Below, piece by piece: positions 9,255-18,805 of a DNA stretch of 64,000 bases (the first letter of the stretch is position 1; the number at the start of each line of letters is the position of its first letter). The position numbers and the translations under genes are program-made. Source of the stretch: Symbiodinium natans (taxonomy: Eukaryota > Sar > Dinophyceae > Suessiales > Symbiodiniaceae); contig CAJNDS010001302.1 of assembly GCA_905221605.1 (NCBI GenBank), positions 513,501-577,500 of the forward strand, read 5' to 3'. The notes below the pieces were generated by a model. It had not been told where the DNA came from. It saw only the letters and a list, made by a program, of their open reading frames with translations, and ran no database searches.

Positions 9255-11694
9255 ATGGCGGACGCCGCCAGTGCCGGGGATGCGGACACTCCCGAAGGGA
9301 GTAATCGTGTCCGGCGTGACCTCAAGTTTGAGCCTCTCGCGCAAGACCCTTTTGTTATCTCGCGTGACAAGATGAAGTCAGGACAGACTGCGCCAGAAGA
9401 GGTTCGGTTCGCTGCTCGTGCGTGGTTGAAGCAGCGCAAGCTGCTGGGTGGGTACTTCTCACAGCCACGGTTCACTGCAGACGAGCGCTGGGTATGCACA
9501 TGCAGATGCACAGAGCACGACGCTTGTTTCAAAGGGGAAGGAGCCTGGTATCAGTTCAGTGGCTCTTGGCATTCTTCCCGCGAGTTCGACAGCCTGCGAG
9601 TGTCGCAAGCCGGAAACTGCTCTGGCGCAGGGCGACGTAAAGCTGCCAAGCAGAAGCCGCTCGAGCAGCAGCCAACTGTGGCCGAACTCCAAGCTGTCCA
9701 TAGGGCTATAGATGCTCTTTTGGAACGGGGTCTTCGACCGACAGCAAGCAACGTCGCCATCCGGATGGGCACAGACAGAGTGGCAACAGACATCGTACGG
9801 TCCGTGCTGCAGCAACGCAAGAAGAATTCCCAGCTTGACACAACTGCAGTTTTTCACGACTCCTGGCCTGCCTTTCAGGAACACATTCGTCAGTACGAAG
9901 ATCCGGACTGCAAGCCACTGTATTTTGCGGAGGTTACTTTGCGAGCTTTCAGCTATGTGGCTCTGCTGCCGCATTTCCTGGAGGCGCTGGGTCGGCTGTT
10001 GGCCGATGAGCAGACTTGCAACAGCGGGTGGTGCATGTGCGCGGACTTTGCACACACTTTGTGTGTCATGAACTTCAAGTATGCCGTTGTGTGTGCTGTC
10101 GTTTTCAGAATGCTGAATGGCGTGTGGAGGAGAACGCCGTGGCCTTTGCTGATAGCAAGTGCACCCATGGAGACCGGCGTGGGCTACAAGAGAATCTTCA
10201 CCCTACTCAAGCAAGAACTGCTTCGCAGGGGCATTCGAGAACCGTCCCAGCTCAATGTCGACCATTTTACCGGCTCCATGTCAGCAGCCAAGGAAGTCTT
10301 CCCCTCAATCGTCGTCGTCCAAGATGTGGAGCACATGCGGCGGGCCATCATGCTGAATCACAAGAAAGGTCGGCGGCAGCGTGCCCAGCTCGTCGCGCCG
10401 AAAAGCGCGGCAAAGGCGCGTGCCAAGGCGAAAGGAAAGGCAAAGGCGAAGGCCAGGGTTCGCCCACCTGTTCTGGCTCCGCATCTGGAGAATCGCCCTA
10501 TATGGGCTGTGCAACTTGGCATTGGTTTAGCACTGCGTTTTTGATATACAGGATGTAGGCCAGACTTGGGCAGAAGAGCATTGGTTTAGCACTGCGTTTT
10601 TGATATACAGGATGTAGGCCAGACTTGGGCAGAAGAGTGTCATATTCCAGCTGAGGCTGTCACTCTTGGCAGACCTGTGCCTGCTGCCCGGCCAGCTTTT
10701 CTTCCACTTGGTGATGGACATTTGCTTGCTTCGCATGCGCCATGTGTGGAAGGAGATGCGCTTCGTGGCCTACTTCGAGGCCAACTACCTGCGGAAGCGC
10801 CGGGCCCCGCAAGGATCTGGGCTCGAGGTGATGCATGATGCGACCTGGCGTTTCGGCATGGCGGGTCCTCTGCTGCGAGGGCATCCGCCAACGCAACAAA
10901 CGGCCGAACAGGCCAACGCAAAGGTCAAAAGAGATGTGCGAGGGGGCGGCAACGTTTTGGACACTCACATGGCCGTGGCCGAGGCCTTGCGCAGCGCTGC
11001 GGTGGTTTGGACGTCGCCCTACCAGCCAAAGGACGGGGCCAAGCCCTTGACACTCATGGCATCCAGTGATGAAGCCTTGGCAACGAGAAGCCCAAGGGCG
11101 CCGGACAGGTGGATGTTGGGAAAGCAGATGTTTCGTGTTCGTCGGCCATTTGGCTCTTTGGAGGCGTTTCCGCCAATTCCAGCTTTGCTTCGACGGTTCC
11201 GACTGGCCAACAGTGTCTACATTCGGGAAGACACCACAGGCCAGGGTGAGGCTGAAGTCCGCTGGGCTTGCGTGGCCACGAACAAGCCTCAGGCAGTGCC
11301 GCTGGGTCAGTTGGCGCTGATGCGGGACATGCTCCTGGAACGCAAATCGGAGGCCTTGATGCAGAAGCTGCTGGCCGCCAACATTGTTGTTCCTGTTGGG
11401 GACCAGCGTGCGAAGTTCAAGTTCGACCGGGGATCTTATCATGCGTGTTGGTCCAAGTTCTCTCTTGTCTGGACGAGAGCTCGCGACTCTCAGGTGCACT
11501 GTACATGTTTTTTGCACAGATGGGCAGGCCACTGCCCTCATAGCTACGCACTCGCAGAGTACTGGGATATCCAGACCTTTCGCGGCGCTGACGTGCCAAA
11601 TGCTGCGCAGGCGGCGCAAGAAGCCAGGGAAGACGCAGGCTCTGAGGAAGAGTTGAACCCCCGTGCTCCGAAGCGAGCCAGACGTTCGCGGTGA
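9255..11694 (+). CDS. MULE-type DDE transposase with SWIM zinc finger (two exons inferred)
   Basis: Two + strand ORFs join through a GT-AG intron (10509-10650) to give about 765 residues. Exon 1 starts at ATG 9255. It has a Cys/His cluster near residues 81-91 (CTCRCTEHDAC). A candidate first catalytic Asp lies in WCMCADFAHTLC (about 263). The second is in QLNVDHFTGSMSAAKEVFPS (about 336), followed by DVEHMRRAI, as in Mutator-like transposases. An Ala/Lys-rich basic insert follows (residues about 383-400). Exon 2 has PPTQQTAEQANAKVKRDV, resembling the region after the MULE catalytic core, and CTCFLHRWAGHCPH, which fits the SWIM pattern CxCx(n)CxH. The protein ends in a basic stretch (PKRARRSR). 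Family known: MULE transposases cut and paste DNA. Inferred: the gene may still be active, since no in-frame break is needed once the intron is removed. I could not identify matching terminal repeats around it. Confidence 0.75.
10509..10650 (+). other. Inferred 142-bp intron of the transposase
   Basis: GT follows the complete codon GCT at 10506-10508, and ATATTCCAG precedes CTG at 10651. Removal joins the two ORFs in phase 0. Without it, exon 1 stops at 10542-10544 and exon 2 has no ATG near its start and an upstream in-frame stop at 10615-10617. Confidence 0.6.
10519..10636. repeat. Perfect 59-bp tandem duplication
   Basis: Two adjacent identical 59-bp copies, 10519-10577 and 10578-10636, each beginning GCATTGGTTTAGCACTGCG. 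The duplication lies inside the inferred intron, so it need not affect the protein. Perfect identity suggests a recent event. Confidence 0.95.
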
Positions 11695-11809
11695 TTTGAC
11701 AACAGAGACAAAAGCGCAGACCCTATCATTTATCGAGTCCTTGCGTTTCTGCAGCCGGGCAAGTGCTTAGATTTGCTTAGATTTGCTTGACTTTGCTTTC
11801 CGCGCGCAG

Positions 11810-11878
11810 GCGCCTCTGCTAGACTTGACGGAGGACCAGGCCCGGGCGTTGTCGCTTATCCCTGCAGACGCAAAGTAG
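11810..11878 (+). CDS. Short exon with LLDLTED motif
   Basis: A pyrimidine-rich tract and CGCGCGCAG precede a frame reading APLLDLTEDQARALSLIPAD, then AK and TAG at 11876-11878. The LDLTE core recalls SUMO-interacting motifs, but it is too short to claim one. A related segment follows at 11894. It may belong to the SAP/H3 candidate gene downstream. Confidence 0.4.
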   Translation, partial: APLLDLTEDQARALSLIPADAK

Positions 11879-11893
11879 AGACTTCCTGCCGAG

Positions 11894-11932
11894 GCGGCGC
11901 CTGTGCAAGGAAGCCCGGTGGACCTCACGGAG
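11894..11932 (+). CDS. 13-codon exon with PVDLTE motif
   Basis: Bounded by CTGCCGAG and GTCGCTT, exactly 13 codons: AAPVQGSPVDLTE. It shares the P..DLTE core with the exon at 11810, suggesting duplicated or alternative exons. Phase 0 on both sides. Confidence 0.4.
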
Positions 11933-11991
11933 GTCGCTTCCTTTACTTGTGCTCCTTAGCCTTCTGAAGAATCATAACCTCGAGTCAGCAG

Positions 11992-12081
11992 GAGATGCCT
12001 CCTCCCTACGAGGAGGACTTTTTGCTGTCGTGTGACAGCAAATCTGCTACGCCCCTGCGTCAAGGCCCTAAACCGTGAAGC
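11992..12081 (+). CDS. Exon-like segment EMPPPYEED
   Basis: After GAGTCAGCAG the frame reads EMPPPYEEDFLLSCDSKSAT and continues to TGA just after 12075. A second segment near 12143-12260, after GCTCTGCAG, reads EEMPPTTPVTSSAGRGQLRP, so this also looks like a duplicated exon. Acidic and proline-rich linker composition. Confidence 0.35.
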
Positions 12082-12142
12082 CTGAACTGGTAGACGGCCT
12101 CGGGCTCAGCCAGTGTTCTCCTTGTCTCCTTCGCTCTGCAGG

Positions 12143-12260
12143 TGAGGAGATGCCACCAACCACGCCCGTCACCTCCTCAGCAGGACGCGGGCAGTTGCGC
12201 CCTTCTGGCTGCAAAACAAACGTGTCCTGCAACAGGAGAGGAGCCGCAACCTCTGGGGCC
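12143..12260 (+). CDS. Exon-like segment EEMPPTTP
   Basis: Starts after TTCGCTCTGCAG. The frame EEMPPTTPVTSSAGRGQLRP is open through a Cys-containing stretch to at least 12260. It begins like the exon at 11992 (EMPP), consistent with exon duplication in one gene. Confidence 0.35.
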
Positions 12261-12616
12261 TTGGCGCTTCCAAGCCCATGCCACGCGAGGCTGTCTTTGC
12301 AAAACACTGTCGTAGACCCTTAACCCTGAGCCACTTCGTTCGCGGAGGCAGCGCAAGGATGTTCCGAGGGTTCTACTCTGGGGCTGGAGCCTCAGGATGA
12401 CCAAGCAAAGCCCTGAGCCCCAGACCTTACACGCGTGCTGCTAGGCAGCAAGACTCTCACGTTGCAACTGTCTGGACAAGATGCAGGCAAGAAGTGCTTT
12501 TACGAAGCTGATGTCAGACTTGGACATTTTCATGCTGCCAGGGCTCTGCACCAGCAAGGGTTGCCGCGCGTTTGACAGCTGGAAGCTCGGTCGTGAAATC
12601 GCTGGCCTCTGCGCAG

Positions 12617-12730
12617 AAACTGCCCCCGACCTCTCAGGTGGCAGAGCTGAAGGCGGAGCTTCGAAGTCGTGGGTTGTCGCTGAAGGGCAAGAAGCAAGAC
12701 CTTGTTCAGAGGCTTCAAGAGGCAGAGGCA
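12617..12730 (+). CDS. SAP-domain exon
   Basis: An acceptor-like CTCTGCGCAG precedes 38 open codons. The segment QVAELKAELRSRGLSLKGKK followed by QDLVQRLQEAEA matches the SAP motif: hydrophobic residues around LK.ELR.RGL, then G.K..L..RL. SAP domains bind AT-rich scaffold DNA in chromatin proteins. The exon runs in phase 0 to GAGGCAGAGGCA; a GC dinucleotide follows, so the donor may be GC-AG. It lies about 0.85 kb upstream of the histone-fold exon on the same strand, so one SAP plus histone-fold protein is possible but unproven. Confidence 0.65.
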
Positions 12731-12849
12731 GGCATGCACTTCGAGTTTCTGAGTGCAAGACTGTGTGGCCTTCGGAGCACACTTTTCTCGCATGGCTATA
12801 GAGTTGTACTAAACCCTAAACCCTGAACCCTCAACCCTTTCAATGGGCA

Positions 12850-13548
12850 TGCGTGCAGCTCGAGTTTCGCATGTCATCTGTGCGGAGGCTTCTGCCTTGC
12901 CGAAGACAAAGAATCCGCAGGCGGATTCAATGTGGCAGCTTCAGGGCCTAGGCTTTTGAGTTAAAGGCGAGGATGCTGATAATTTGAAAAAGGGGCGTGC
13001 TTGCAACTCGGGTTAGCGTGTCTTCTGTGCAGAGGATCCCATGGGTCACGCCTTGCCGAAGACAAAGACGGTGCAGGCGGATTGACTCGAGACTCTGGCA
13101 GCTTGAGGGTTGAGAGGTTGTTTTTTTGGTGACTTGTTTCCTATAGAGTTTTACTAAACCCTAAACCCGGAACCCTCGACCCTCCAGTCTCTTTGAACGG
13201 GGCATGCTGCTGGAGTTTCGCATGTCTTCTGTGCGGAGGCCCCTGCCTTGTCGAAGACAAAGAAGCCGCAGGCGGATTCAATCTGGCAACTTGAGGGTTA
13301 AGGCTTTTGAACTGAAGGCGAGGATGCCAATAGCACATGTCCTGTCTTTGATCGGGATGTGCTTGCAGCTCGGGTTGAGCGTGTCTTCTGTGCAGAGGCT
13401 ACCGCGCCTCACGCCTTGCCGAAGACCAAGAAGGTGCAGACTCGAGACTCTGGCAGCTTCAGGGCCAGTCTTGTGTGCAGAGGCTCCCCTGAAGCCGAAG
13501 ACAAAGAAGCTTGAGGCGGATTTCATCTGGCAGCCTCTGGGGTTGAAG
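12850..13548 (+). repeat. Five diverged copies of a KTKK mini-exon with its upstream intron sequence
   Basis: Segments near 12885, 13035, 13220, 13390 and 13475 share TTCTGTGC(A/G)GAGG, then CCGAAGAC(A/C)AAGAA. Copies read AEASALPKTKNPQADSMWQL, AEAPALSKTKKPQADSIWQL, AEATAPHALPKTKKVQTRDS and AEAPLKPKTKKLEADFIWQP; the second copy is broken by a TGA. The intron-like sequence before each copy is also repeated (GAGTTTCGCATGTC.TCTGTG). This looks like serial duplication of an intron-exon unit encoding a basic linker ahead of the histone-fold exon. Repeat structure is directly visible; exon status is inferred. Confidence 0.5.
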
Positions 13549-13583
13549 GTTTAGGTCGGGTTAGGGTCCGGAGTCCCGATCAG

Positions 13584-14240
13584 GACACTTCCGAAGTGGA
13601 AGACGAGGTGTTTGACCAGTCTGAGGCAGAGGAAGACAACTATGAAAGGTACACTGAGCCTCCTCTTGAAGCCCACACTGAGCTTGTTAGCACAAAGACG
13701 CCCTTGGCAATGGCTGTGGATGTTGCTGAAGCAAGGGCTGCTAGTGAGCCCATATCCGCGCGTGGTGGCCGTGGACATGAGGGTGAAGATCGTGTCAGCA
13801 GCAAGCGCCAGCGTCCGAAATCTCCCGACACTCACGCAGGGAAGTGTGCGTATCAGATCCCGAAGGCGGCATTTGAACGTCTCTTCCGAGAAGTGGCGGC
13901 TGACACCGCTGCGTCCTTGGAGGCGGACCTGCAGAAACTCGTGAAGACGGACAACGTTCGCCCGCCCACCATGCCCAAGTTCTCTTACGGTGCTCTCCGG
14001 GCAGCGCACTACATGGCGGAGGATTTTCTCCACGGCCGCTTTGCAGACTCTGCGTTGCTGGCAAGACATGCCAAGAGGGCCACCGTGTGTGTGAAGGATA
14101 TGAGGCTCGCCGCAGGCTTGAGAGAGGGTGCCTTTCAGAAGAATGAGGAGAATGCCCACTTCATGACTCTTAGACATGTTCTCGCGAAGCGGAGGAAGGT
14201 GGCAGCAAAGCGTGCTCAGAAGAAGCCTGTTGCCACGTAG
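13584..14240 (+). CDS. Divergent histone H3-fold protein (terminal exon)
   Basis: From CCGATCAG at 13583 the frame is open for 218 codons to TAG at 14238-14240. The first 75 or so residues are acidic and low in complexity; then comes a basic stretch SSKRQRPKSP. IPKAAFERLFREVAADT aligns with the H3 alpha-1 region (FxRLxREIA). GALRAAHYMAEDFLHGRFAD with SALLARHAKRATVCVKDMRL aligns with H3 alpha-2, loop 2 and alpha-3 (AL..A.EA.L...F.D..L.A.HAKRVT...KD..LA). Loop 1 carries an insertion of roughly 15-20 residues, and the canonical ARTKQ-type tail is absent. The upstream segment lacks an ATG, so earlier exons are needed. Centromeric-H3-like or another variant; CENP-A is only a guess. Confidence 0.7.
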   Translation, partial: DTSEVEDEVFDQSEAEEDNYERYTEPPLEAHTELVSTKTPLAMAVDVAEARAASEPISARGGRGHEGEDRVSSKRQRPKSPDTHAGKCAYQIPKAAFERLFREVAADTAASLEADLQKLVKTDNVRPPTMPKFSYGALRAAHYMAEDFLHGRFADSALLARHAKRATVCVKDMRLAAGLREGAFQKNEENAHFMTLRHVLAKRRKVAAKRAQKKPVAT

Positions 14241-14305
14241 CTACCGTCAGCTTGATCTGCCCTTGATCGAAGCTCGGTGCCCCAGACCCGTTAAAATGTT
14301 TTAGG

Positions 14306-15425
14306 CCACTGCCCTCCCCTCCACACCCTCCAACGCGACGCGTTTTCGAGGTTTCAGGCTCCAACATGCCCAAAACGCGTAGCTACTGCTCTGTTGCGAA
14401 GTGAAAGCTCCATGCCCGTGGCCACTGCCCTCCCCTCCACACCCTCCAACGCGGCGCGTTTTGAAGGTTTCAGGCTCCAACATGCCCAAAACGCGTAGCT
14501 ACTGCTCGGTTGCGAAGTGAAGGCTCCATGCCCGTGGCCACTGCCCTCCCCTCCACACCCTCCAACGCGGCGCGTTTTGAAGGTTTCAGGCTCCAACATG
14601 CCCAAAAACGCGTAGCTACTGCTACTGCTCTGTTGCGAAGTGAAGGCTGGCCACTGCCCTCCCCTCCACACCCTCCAACGCGACGCGTTTTGAAGGTTTC
14701 AGGCTCCAACATGCCCAAAACGCGTAGCTACTGCTCGGTTGCGAAGTGAAGGCTCCATGCCCGTGGCCACTGCCCTCCCCTCCACACCCTCCAACGCGGC
14801 GCGTTTTGAAGGTTTCAGGCTCCAACATGCCCAAAACGCGTAGCTACTGCTCTGTTGCGAAGTGAAGGCTCCATGCCCGTGGCCACTGCCCTCCCCTCCA
14901 CACCCTCCAACGCGGCGCGTTTTGAAGGTTTCAGGCTCCAACATGCCCAAAAACGCGTAGCTACTGCTACTGCTCTGTTGCGAAGTGAAGGCTGGCCACT
15001 GCCCTCCCCTCCACACCCTCCAACGCGACGCGTTTTGAAGGTTTCAGGCTCCAACATGCCCAAAACGCGTAGCTACTGCTCGGTTGCGAAGTGAAGGCTC
15101 CATGCCCGTGGCCACTGCCCTCCCCTCCACACCCTCCAACGCGGCGCGTTTTGAAGGTTTCAGGCTCCAACATGCCCAAAACGCGTAGCTACTGCTCTGT
15201 TGCGAAGTGAAGGCTCCATGCCCGTGGCCACTGCCCTCCCCTCCACACCCTCCAACGCGACGCGTTTTGAAGGTTTCAGGCTCCAACATGCCCAAAACGC
15301 GTAGCTACTGCTCGGTTGCGAAGTGAAGGCTCCATGCCCGTGGCCACTGCCCTCCCCTCCACACCCTCCAACGCGACGCGTTTTGAAGGTTTCAGGCTCC
15401 AACATGCCCAAAACGCGTAGCTACT
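14306..15425 (+). repeat. About 116-bp tandem array with ACGCGTTTTG hairpins
   Basis: Ten copies, unit 112-117 bp, each starting CCACTGCCCTCCCCTCCACA. Every unit can pair (A/G)CGCGTTTTG with CAAAACGCGT across a 23-base loop. Three-unit blocks of 345 bp are themselves repeated (14510-14749 equals 14855-15094 in coding potential), so there is a higher-order period. The minus-strand ORFs of 60-105 codons are products of the repetition. Confidence 0.9.
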
Positions 15426-15660
15426 GCCCTCCCTTTCTTTCAAGTTTACCCTTGACTCTTGGCCCTAAACCCTCAACACGAAGCAAAAAGCTTCCTTTCA
15501 AGGCAGTCAAGCACCTCATTCTCATGTTTACACTGCGGTGTGCTGGGATGCTTGGGGAACCTGCGAGAGCCGAAAAAAACTGTGAACGCAGTTTGTACGT
15601 GCAGCCTGCGCGTGGTTCCAGCAAAGTTGTGTCGTGGTTCCACGTGCTTTGGTCGCAGCG
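15426..15660. other. Unique stretch after the array
   Basis: Non-repetitive, moderately GC-rich sequence between the tandem array and the next telomere-like block. A + frame through CERSLYVQPARGSSKVVSWF is open, but I see no splice sites or homology, so no gene is called. Confidence 0.4.
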
Positions 15661-16171
15661 TGGTTCGACTAAACCCTCAACCCTAAACCCTAAACCCTAA
15701 ACCTTATGAGGGTCATAGGTTATAGGGTTTAGGGTTTCGGGTTTAGGAAGGCTTCTAGGCGACACAAGAGAAGCTCTTGGCTTGAATTGAAGGCTTGGGG
15801 TGTAAGAGTTTTAGGGGGCTAGGGTTTAGGGATGAGGGTTTAAGTTTTCGGGTTTAGGGTTTAGAGTTTAGGGAAGAGTGTATAGGACTTGGATGTAGGG
15901 TGTTGGGGTTTAGGCCCCCCAACCTTAAACCCCAAGCCCTAAACCCTAGACCCTAAACCCTGAACTACCCTATGCCCTCAGCCGTAGACCGCCTGCTAAA
16001 AGTTACGGGATGCCTCTGCATGCTGTGGGGTTGGTTTAGGGTTTGAGGGTTTAGGGTTTAGGGTTTAGCGTTTAGCGTTTAGGGTTTAGGGTTTAGGGGC
16101 CTAGGGTTTAGGGTTTAGGGTCCCTAAGACCTAAGCCCTGCTTTCAACGAAGCGGCCCCAAAGCCCCAAAT

Positions 16172-16172
<1 letters not shown>

Positions 16173-16211
<39 letters not shown>
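16173..16211. repeat. Poly-C tract
   Basis: About 39 consecutive C. Other long G/C homopolymers lie at 17016-17050 (G, one A), 18974-18992 (G), 29281-29308 (C) and 50033-50056 (G). Lengths may be inexact because such tracts are hard to sequence. Confidence 0.85.
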
Positions 16212-16212
<1 letters not shown>

Positions 16213-17099
16213 CGAATCCCTGGAACCTCATATGCCCTGTTGTCTCAGACCCCTTTCTGGGCTCTTTAGGGTTGAAAATTTAGGGTTTAGGGTTTGGTTC
16301 CTAGGTTACTTTTATAGGGTTTATAGGGTGTTTAGGGGTTAGGGTTTTGGGTTTAGGATCAAACCCTAAACTCTCAGCCCTAAACAACACTTAGCCCCCC
16401 TTGAACGCAGCCAGCCAGCCTAAAGTGGCTTTAGGATTGCGGGTTTAGGGTTTAGGGTGTAGGGTTTAGGGTTTAGGACTACTAGAACCCTGAGTAGTAG
16501 GCCCTTTTTTGCTAAGGGCTCCCTTCTCATCCCCTCAAAACCAAAATAAAGCGGGTATACAGCCTTCCATGGCCAGGCCCTGGCTGTCAGCGGGCCGTGG
16601 AGTACCTGACCAAGGACAAGCATCCCCACAACCAGCCCAACAAACCCTAAACCCTGAACCCCAAAACCTGAACCCTGAAACCTGAACCCTGAACCCTGAA
16701 CCCTAAAGCCCAAACCCTGAACCCTGAACCCTGAACCCTAAACCCTAAACCCTAAACCCAGCTAGAACCTCAAAGGACGTTTTTTGGATACCCTGCTTCA
16801 AGCCCATGTCTCAACCACCCTAAACCCTTTCAACCCCTCTATCATACTCCCTAACTAAGCTCTGAAAGCCTAAAATGAACCTGAATTAAGCCTCGGAAAC
16901 CCCCAAAGCCCAAAATCTATGAATGTTTCGCATGGTTTAGGGTCCAGTGGTTAGGCTTCAGGCGGTTCGTGTGGGCCTCTAGGGTTTTAGACCTAGGTCT
17001 TTTGTTGTTTTTGTTGGGGGGGGGGGGGGGGGGGGGGGGGAGGGGGGGGGTGGCTTTTGAGTTTAGGGCTTAGGGTTCAGGTCTTCATATGCCCTAAAG

Positions 17100-17790
17100 C
17101 CTAAACCCGTAAAGCCAAACCCCATTACCCTCTGGGGTCGACAGCGCACGGGAGTTTTTGTAGTGCGGGTTATCGGGAGCGACTGAAGTTGGCCTCTTAG
17201 GAGTCTCGTCTCCTGTTGGTCTGGCCCCTTTAAGCCGTTGGGAGTTACAGGGTTGATAAGGTTCAGAGGGTTGACGGGTCCCAGGGTTCATAGAGTGTTC
17301 ATAGGTTTTAGGGATAGGGTTTAGAGCCGAAATTTGCAGAGGGAGCCACATCAGCCTGAGTGAGGACGACATTGGGAACCTCACCCACCGAAAAAAGGCG
17401 GAGAATCAAGCCAAGTGGGACTATCTCTGCTGCCCTGCTGCATCCGGGACTTTGGCATGTGGGTTGAGGGTCTAGGTCTAGGGCTCGAAAGCGGTACCTT
17501 GCAACAGCAACTCTCATGGGGATCCACGAGGGGATCTGCTGTAGGAGTCTAGGTAGGCACATCCTCTCTCAAAACCCCAGACTTTTCGCCACAAGCCCCG
17601 TCTTGATATGAAGCAGAGTCTATACTGCTGTTTTTGGTGAGTGTGTATACCGGGTGTCCTTTTGGGGTTGCAAGAAATATATACCCTACTTCATATCCGT
17701 GGCCTTGCTCATGGGCAAGTGGCTGTGGAGCGTCTGTGCGATTGCACGGAAGCATCCTTTGCTTCTCCAAGTGCCGAATAATAGGGTTTA
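17100..17790. other. Largely unique stretch with one small inverted-repeat element
   Basis: Contains the element at 17604-17697. The remaining bases show no exon with convincing borders and no RNA gene that I recognise. Confidence 0.4.
17604..17697. mobile_element. TATGAAG family small inverted-repeat element, copy 1
   Basis: Ends GATATGAAGCAGAGTCTATA and TATACCCTACTTCATATC are inverted repeats. The interior holds GGTGAGTGTGTATACC and GGTGTCCTTTTGGGG, shared with the copies at 39424 and 53801. Non-coding, about 94 bp, MITE-like. Confidence 0.65.
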
Positions 17791-18044
17791 GGGTTTAGGG
17801 TTTAGGGTCCAGGGTTTAGGGTTCATAAGAGCACCCACCCTGTCCGAAAGTGTGCAGGGTGATCACACCCTGAGCCAGATTCCGGAAGGAGGAAGGAAAG
17901 ATTGTGGCATGTTTCCCCCCTCTATGGTGTAACAAGGAGTTTTTGGGATCCTACCCCTGAATCACCCTGAATCAACCCTAGAATGGAGAGTTATAAGTTA
18001 TAAGGGCCAAGCCAATGATTCTCTAGACTGCTGTCCTTGCCGCG

Positions 18045-18177
18045 GAACATAAAAGAGGGTTTCTACTGCGACTTTGGTGAGTGTATGTAGGGCTCCTGAA
18101 ACCATATTCGTGAGGGTGTATGTGATTTTGGCTGTCCTTTTGGCGACAGTAGCAATAAAGTTCTTACTTCGCATGTT
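18045..18177. mobile_element. TATGAAG family element, diverged copy 2
   Basis: Keeps the interior marks TTTGGTGAGTGTATGTAG and CTGTCCTTTTGG in the order seen in copy 1, but its terminal repeats are eroded (ending ACTTCGCATG). An old copy of the family. Confidence 0.4.
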
Positions 18178-18526
18178 GCTACCGCAAGGCAAGCAAAGAA
18201 GGATGCAAGACGATGGCAGACCCTCCAGGTGACGGGTTTGGGGCGTGAGGTCTGTATCTAGGACGCAGGGTTTGTGCAGTCAGGCTTTAGGGTTGTCAGG
18301 GGTGGGTTTCAACATATCCGTTAGTCTTTATTACCCTTAGTCCCCTATGTAATCCTTACACAGCCATAAAAATTCAATTCTATAGGCTATAGGGGCCCCC
18401 AAACCTACCCCAGTTGTGGATTTGCAGAGTCACCTGTGACGGATGACAAGGCTCTGACGAATCACTCACGTGCTTGGAAGAGCACCTCGTCTCTGGGCGG
18501 CACTTGCAGAATTACGTGATAGCTCG

Positions 18527-18622
18527 GTAGGCCCCTTGGGACATTTTTATAGTTTCCCTTTTTGGGTTTAAGAGGATCCCATTCAGGAATATTTGTTCAG
18601 AGGGTTTTAAGGGCCATCCTAG
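18527..18622. mobile_element. GGTAG...CATCCTAG element, copy at 18.5 kb
   Basis: Shares its length and a string of motifs with the two elements inside the ankyrin gene: CTTGGGACATTTT, TTTCCCTTTTTGGGTTTAAG, AGAGGATCCCATTCAGGA, AAGGGCCATCCTAG. It begins GTAGG and ends CCTAG, so GT-AG removal is possible. Two readings of the upstream sequence compete: one stops before the element (SPVTDDKALTNHSRAWKSTS), the other runs into it (SLTCLEEHLVSGRHLQNYVI) and could continue as LAFGAGLGTLSF. Confidence 0.6.
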
Positions 18623-18700
18623 ATTGGCATTTGGAGCAGGCTTAGGAACATTGAGTTTTATCCCCTCTGTCGGGTTCAAGTGGACCGTATCTAGGAATAA

Positions 18701-18805
18701 CCCTGAGGGTCCATGTTGTTTTTGTATACTTGGGCACCAAAGTCCCTACATAGGAGGTGCTTTAAGGCTCAAATTTTCCCTATTTGGGTACATGGACCCT
18801 TAGGG
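18701..18805. mobile_element. AAGGGTCCATG family palindromic element, copy 1
   Basis: Ends CCCTGAGGGTCCATGT and GGTACATGGACCCTTAGGG are inverted repeats. The interior (ATACTTGGGCACCAAAGTCC, TTTAAGGCTCAA) matches the copy at 48035. Internal GT and AG near the ends would allow removal as an intron, but the coding context is unclear. Confidence 0.65.

Noticed and set aside
14170-15411. Minus-strand ORFs with GMLEPETFKTRRVGGCGGEG repeats
   Set aside because: Products of the about 116-bp tandem array; several copies are identical and no flanking gene signals exist.
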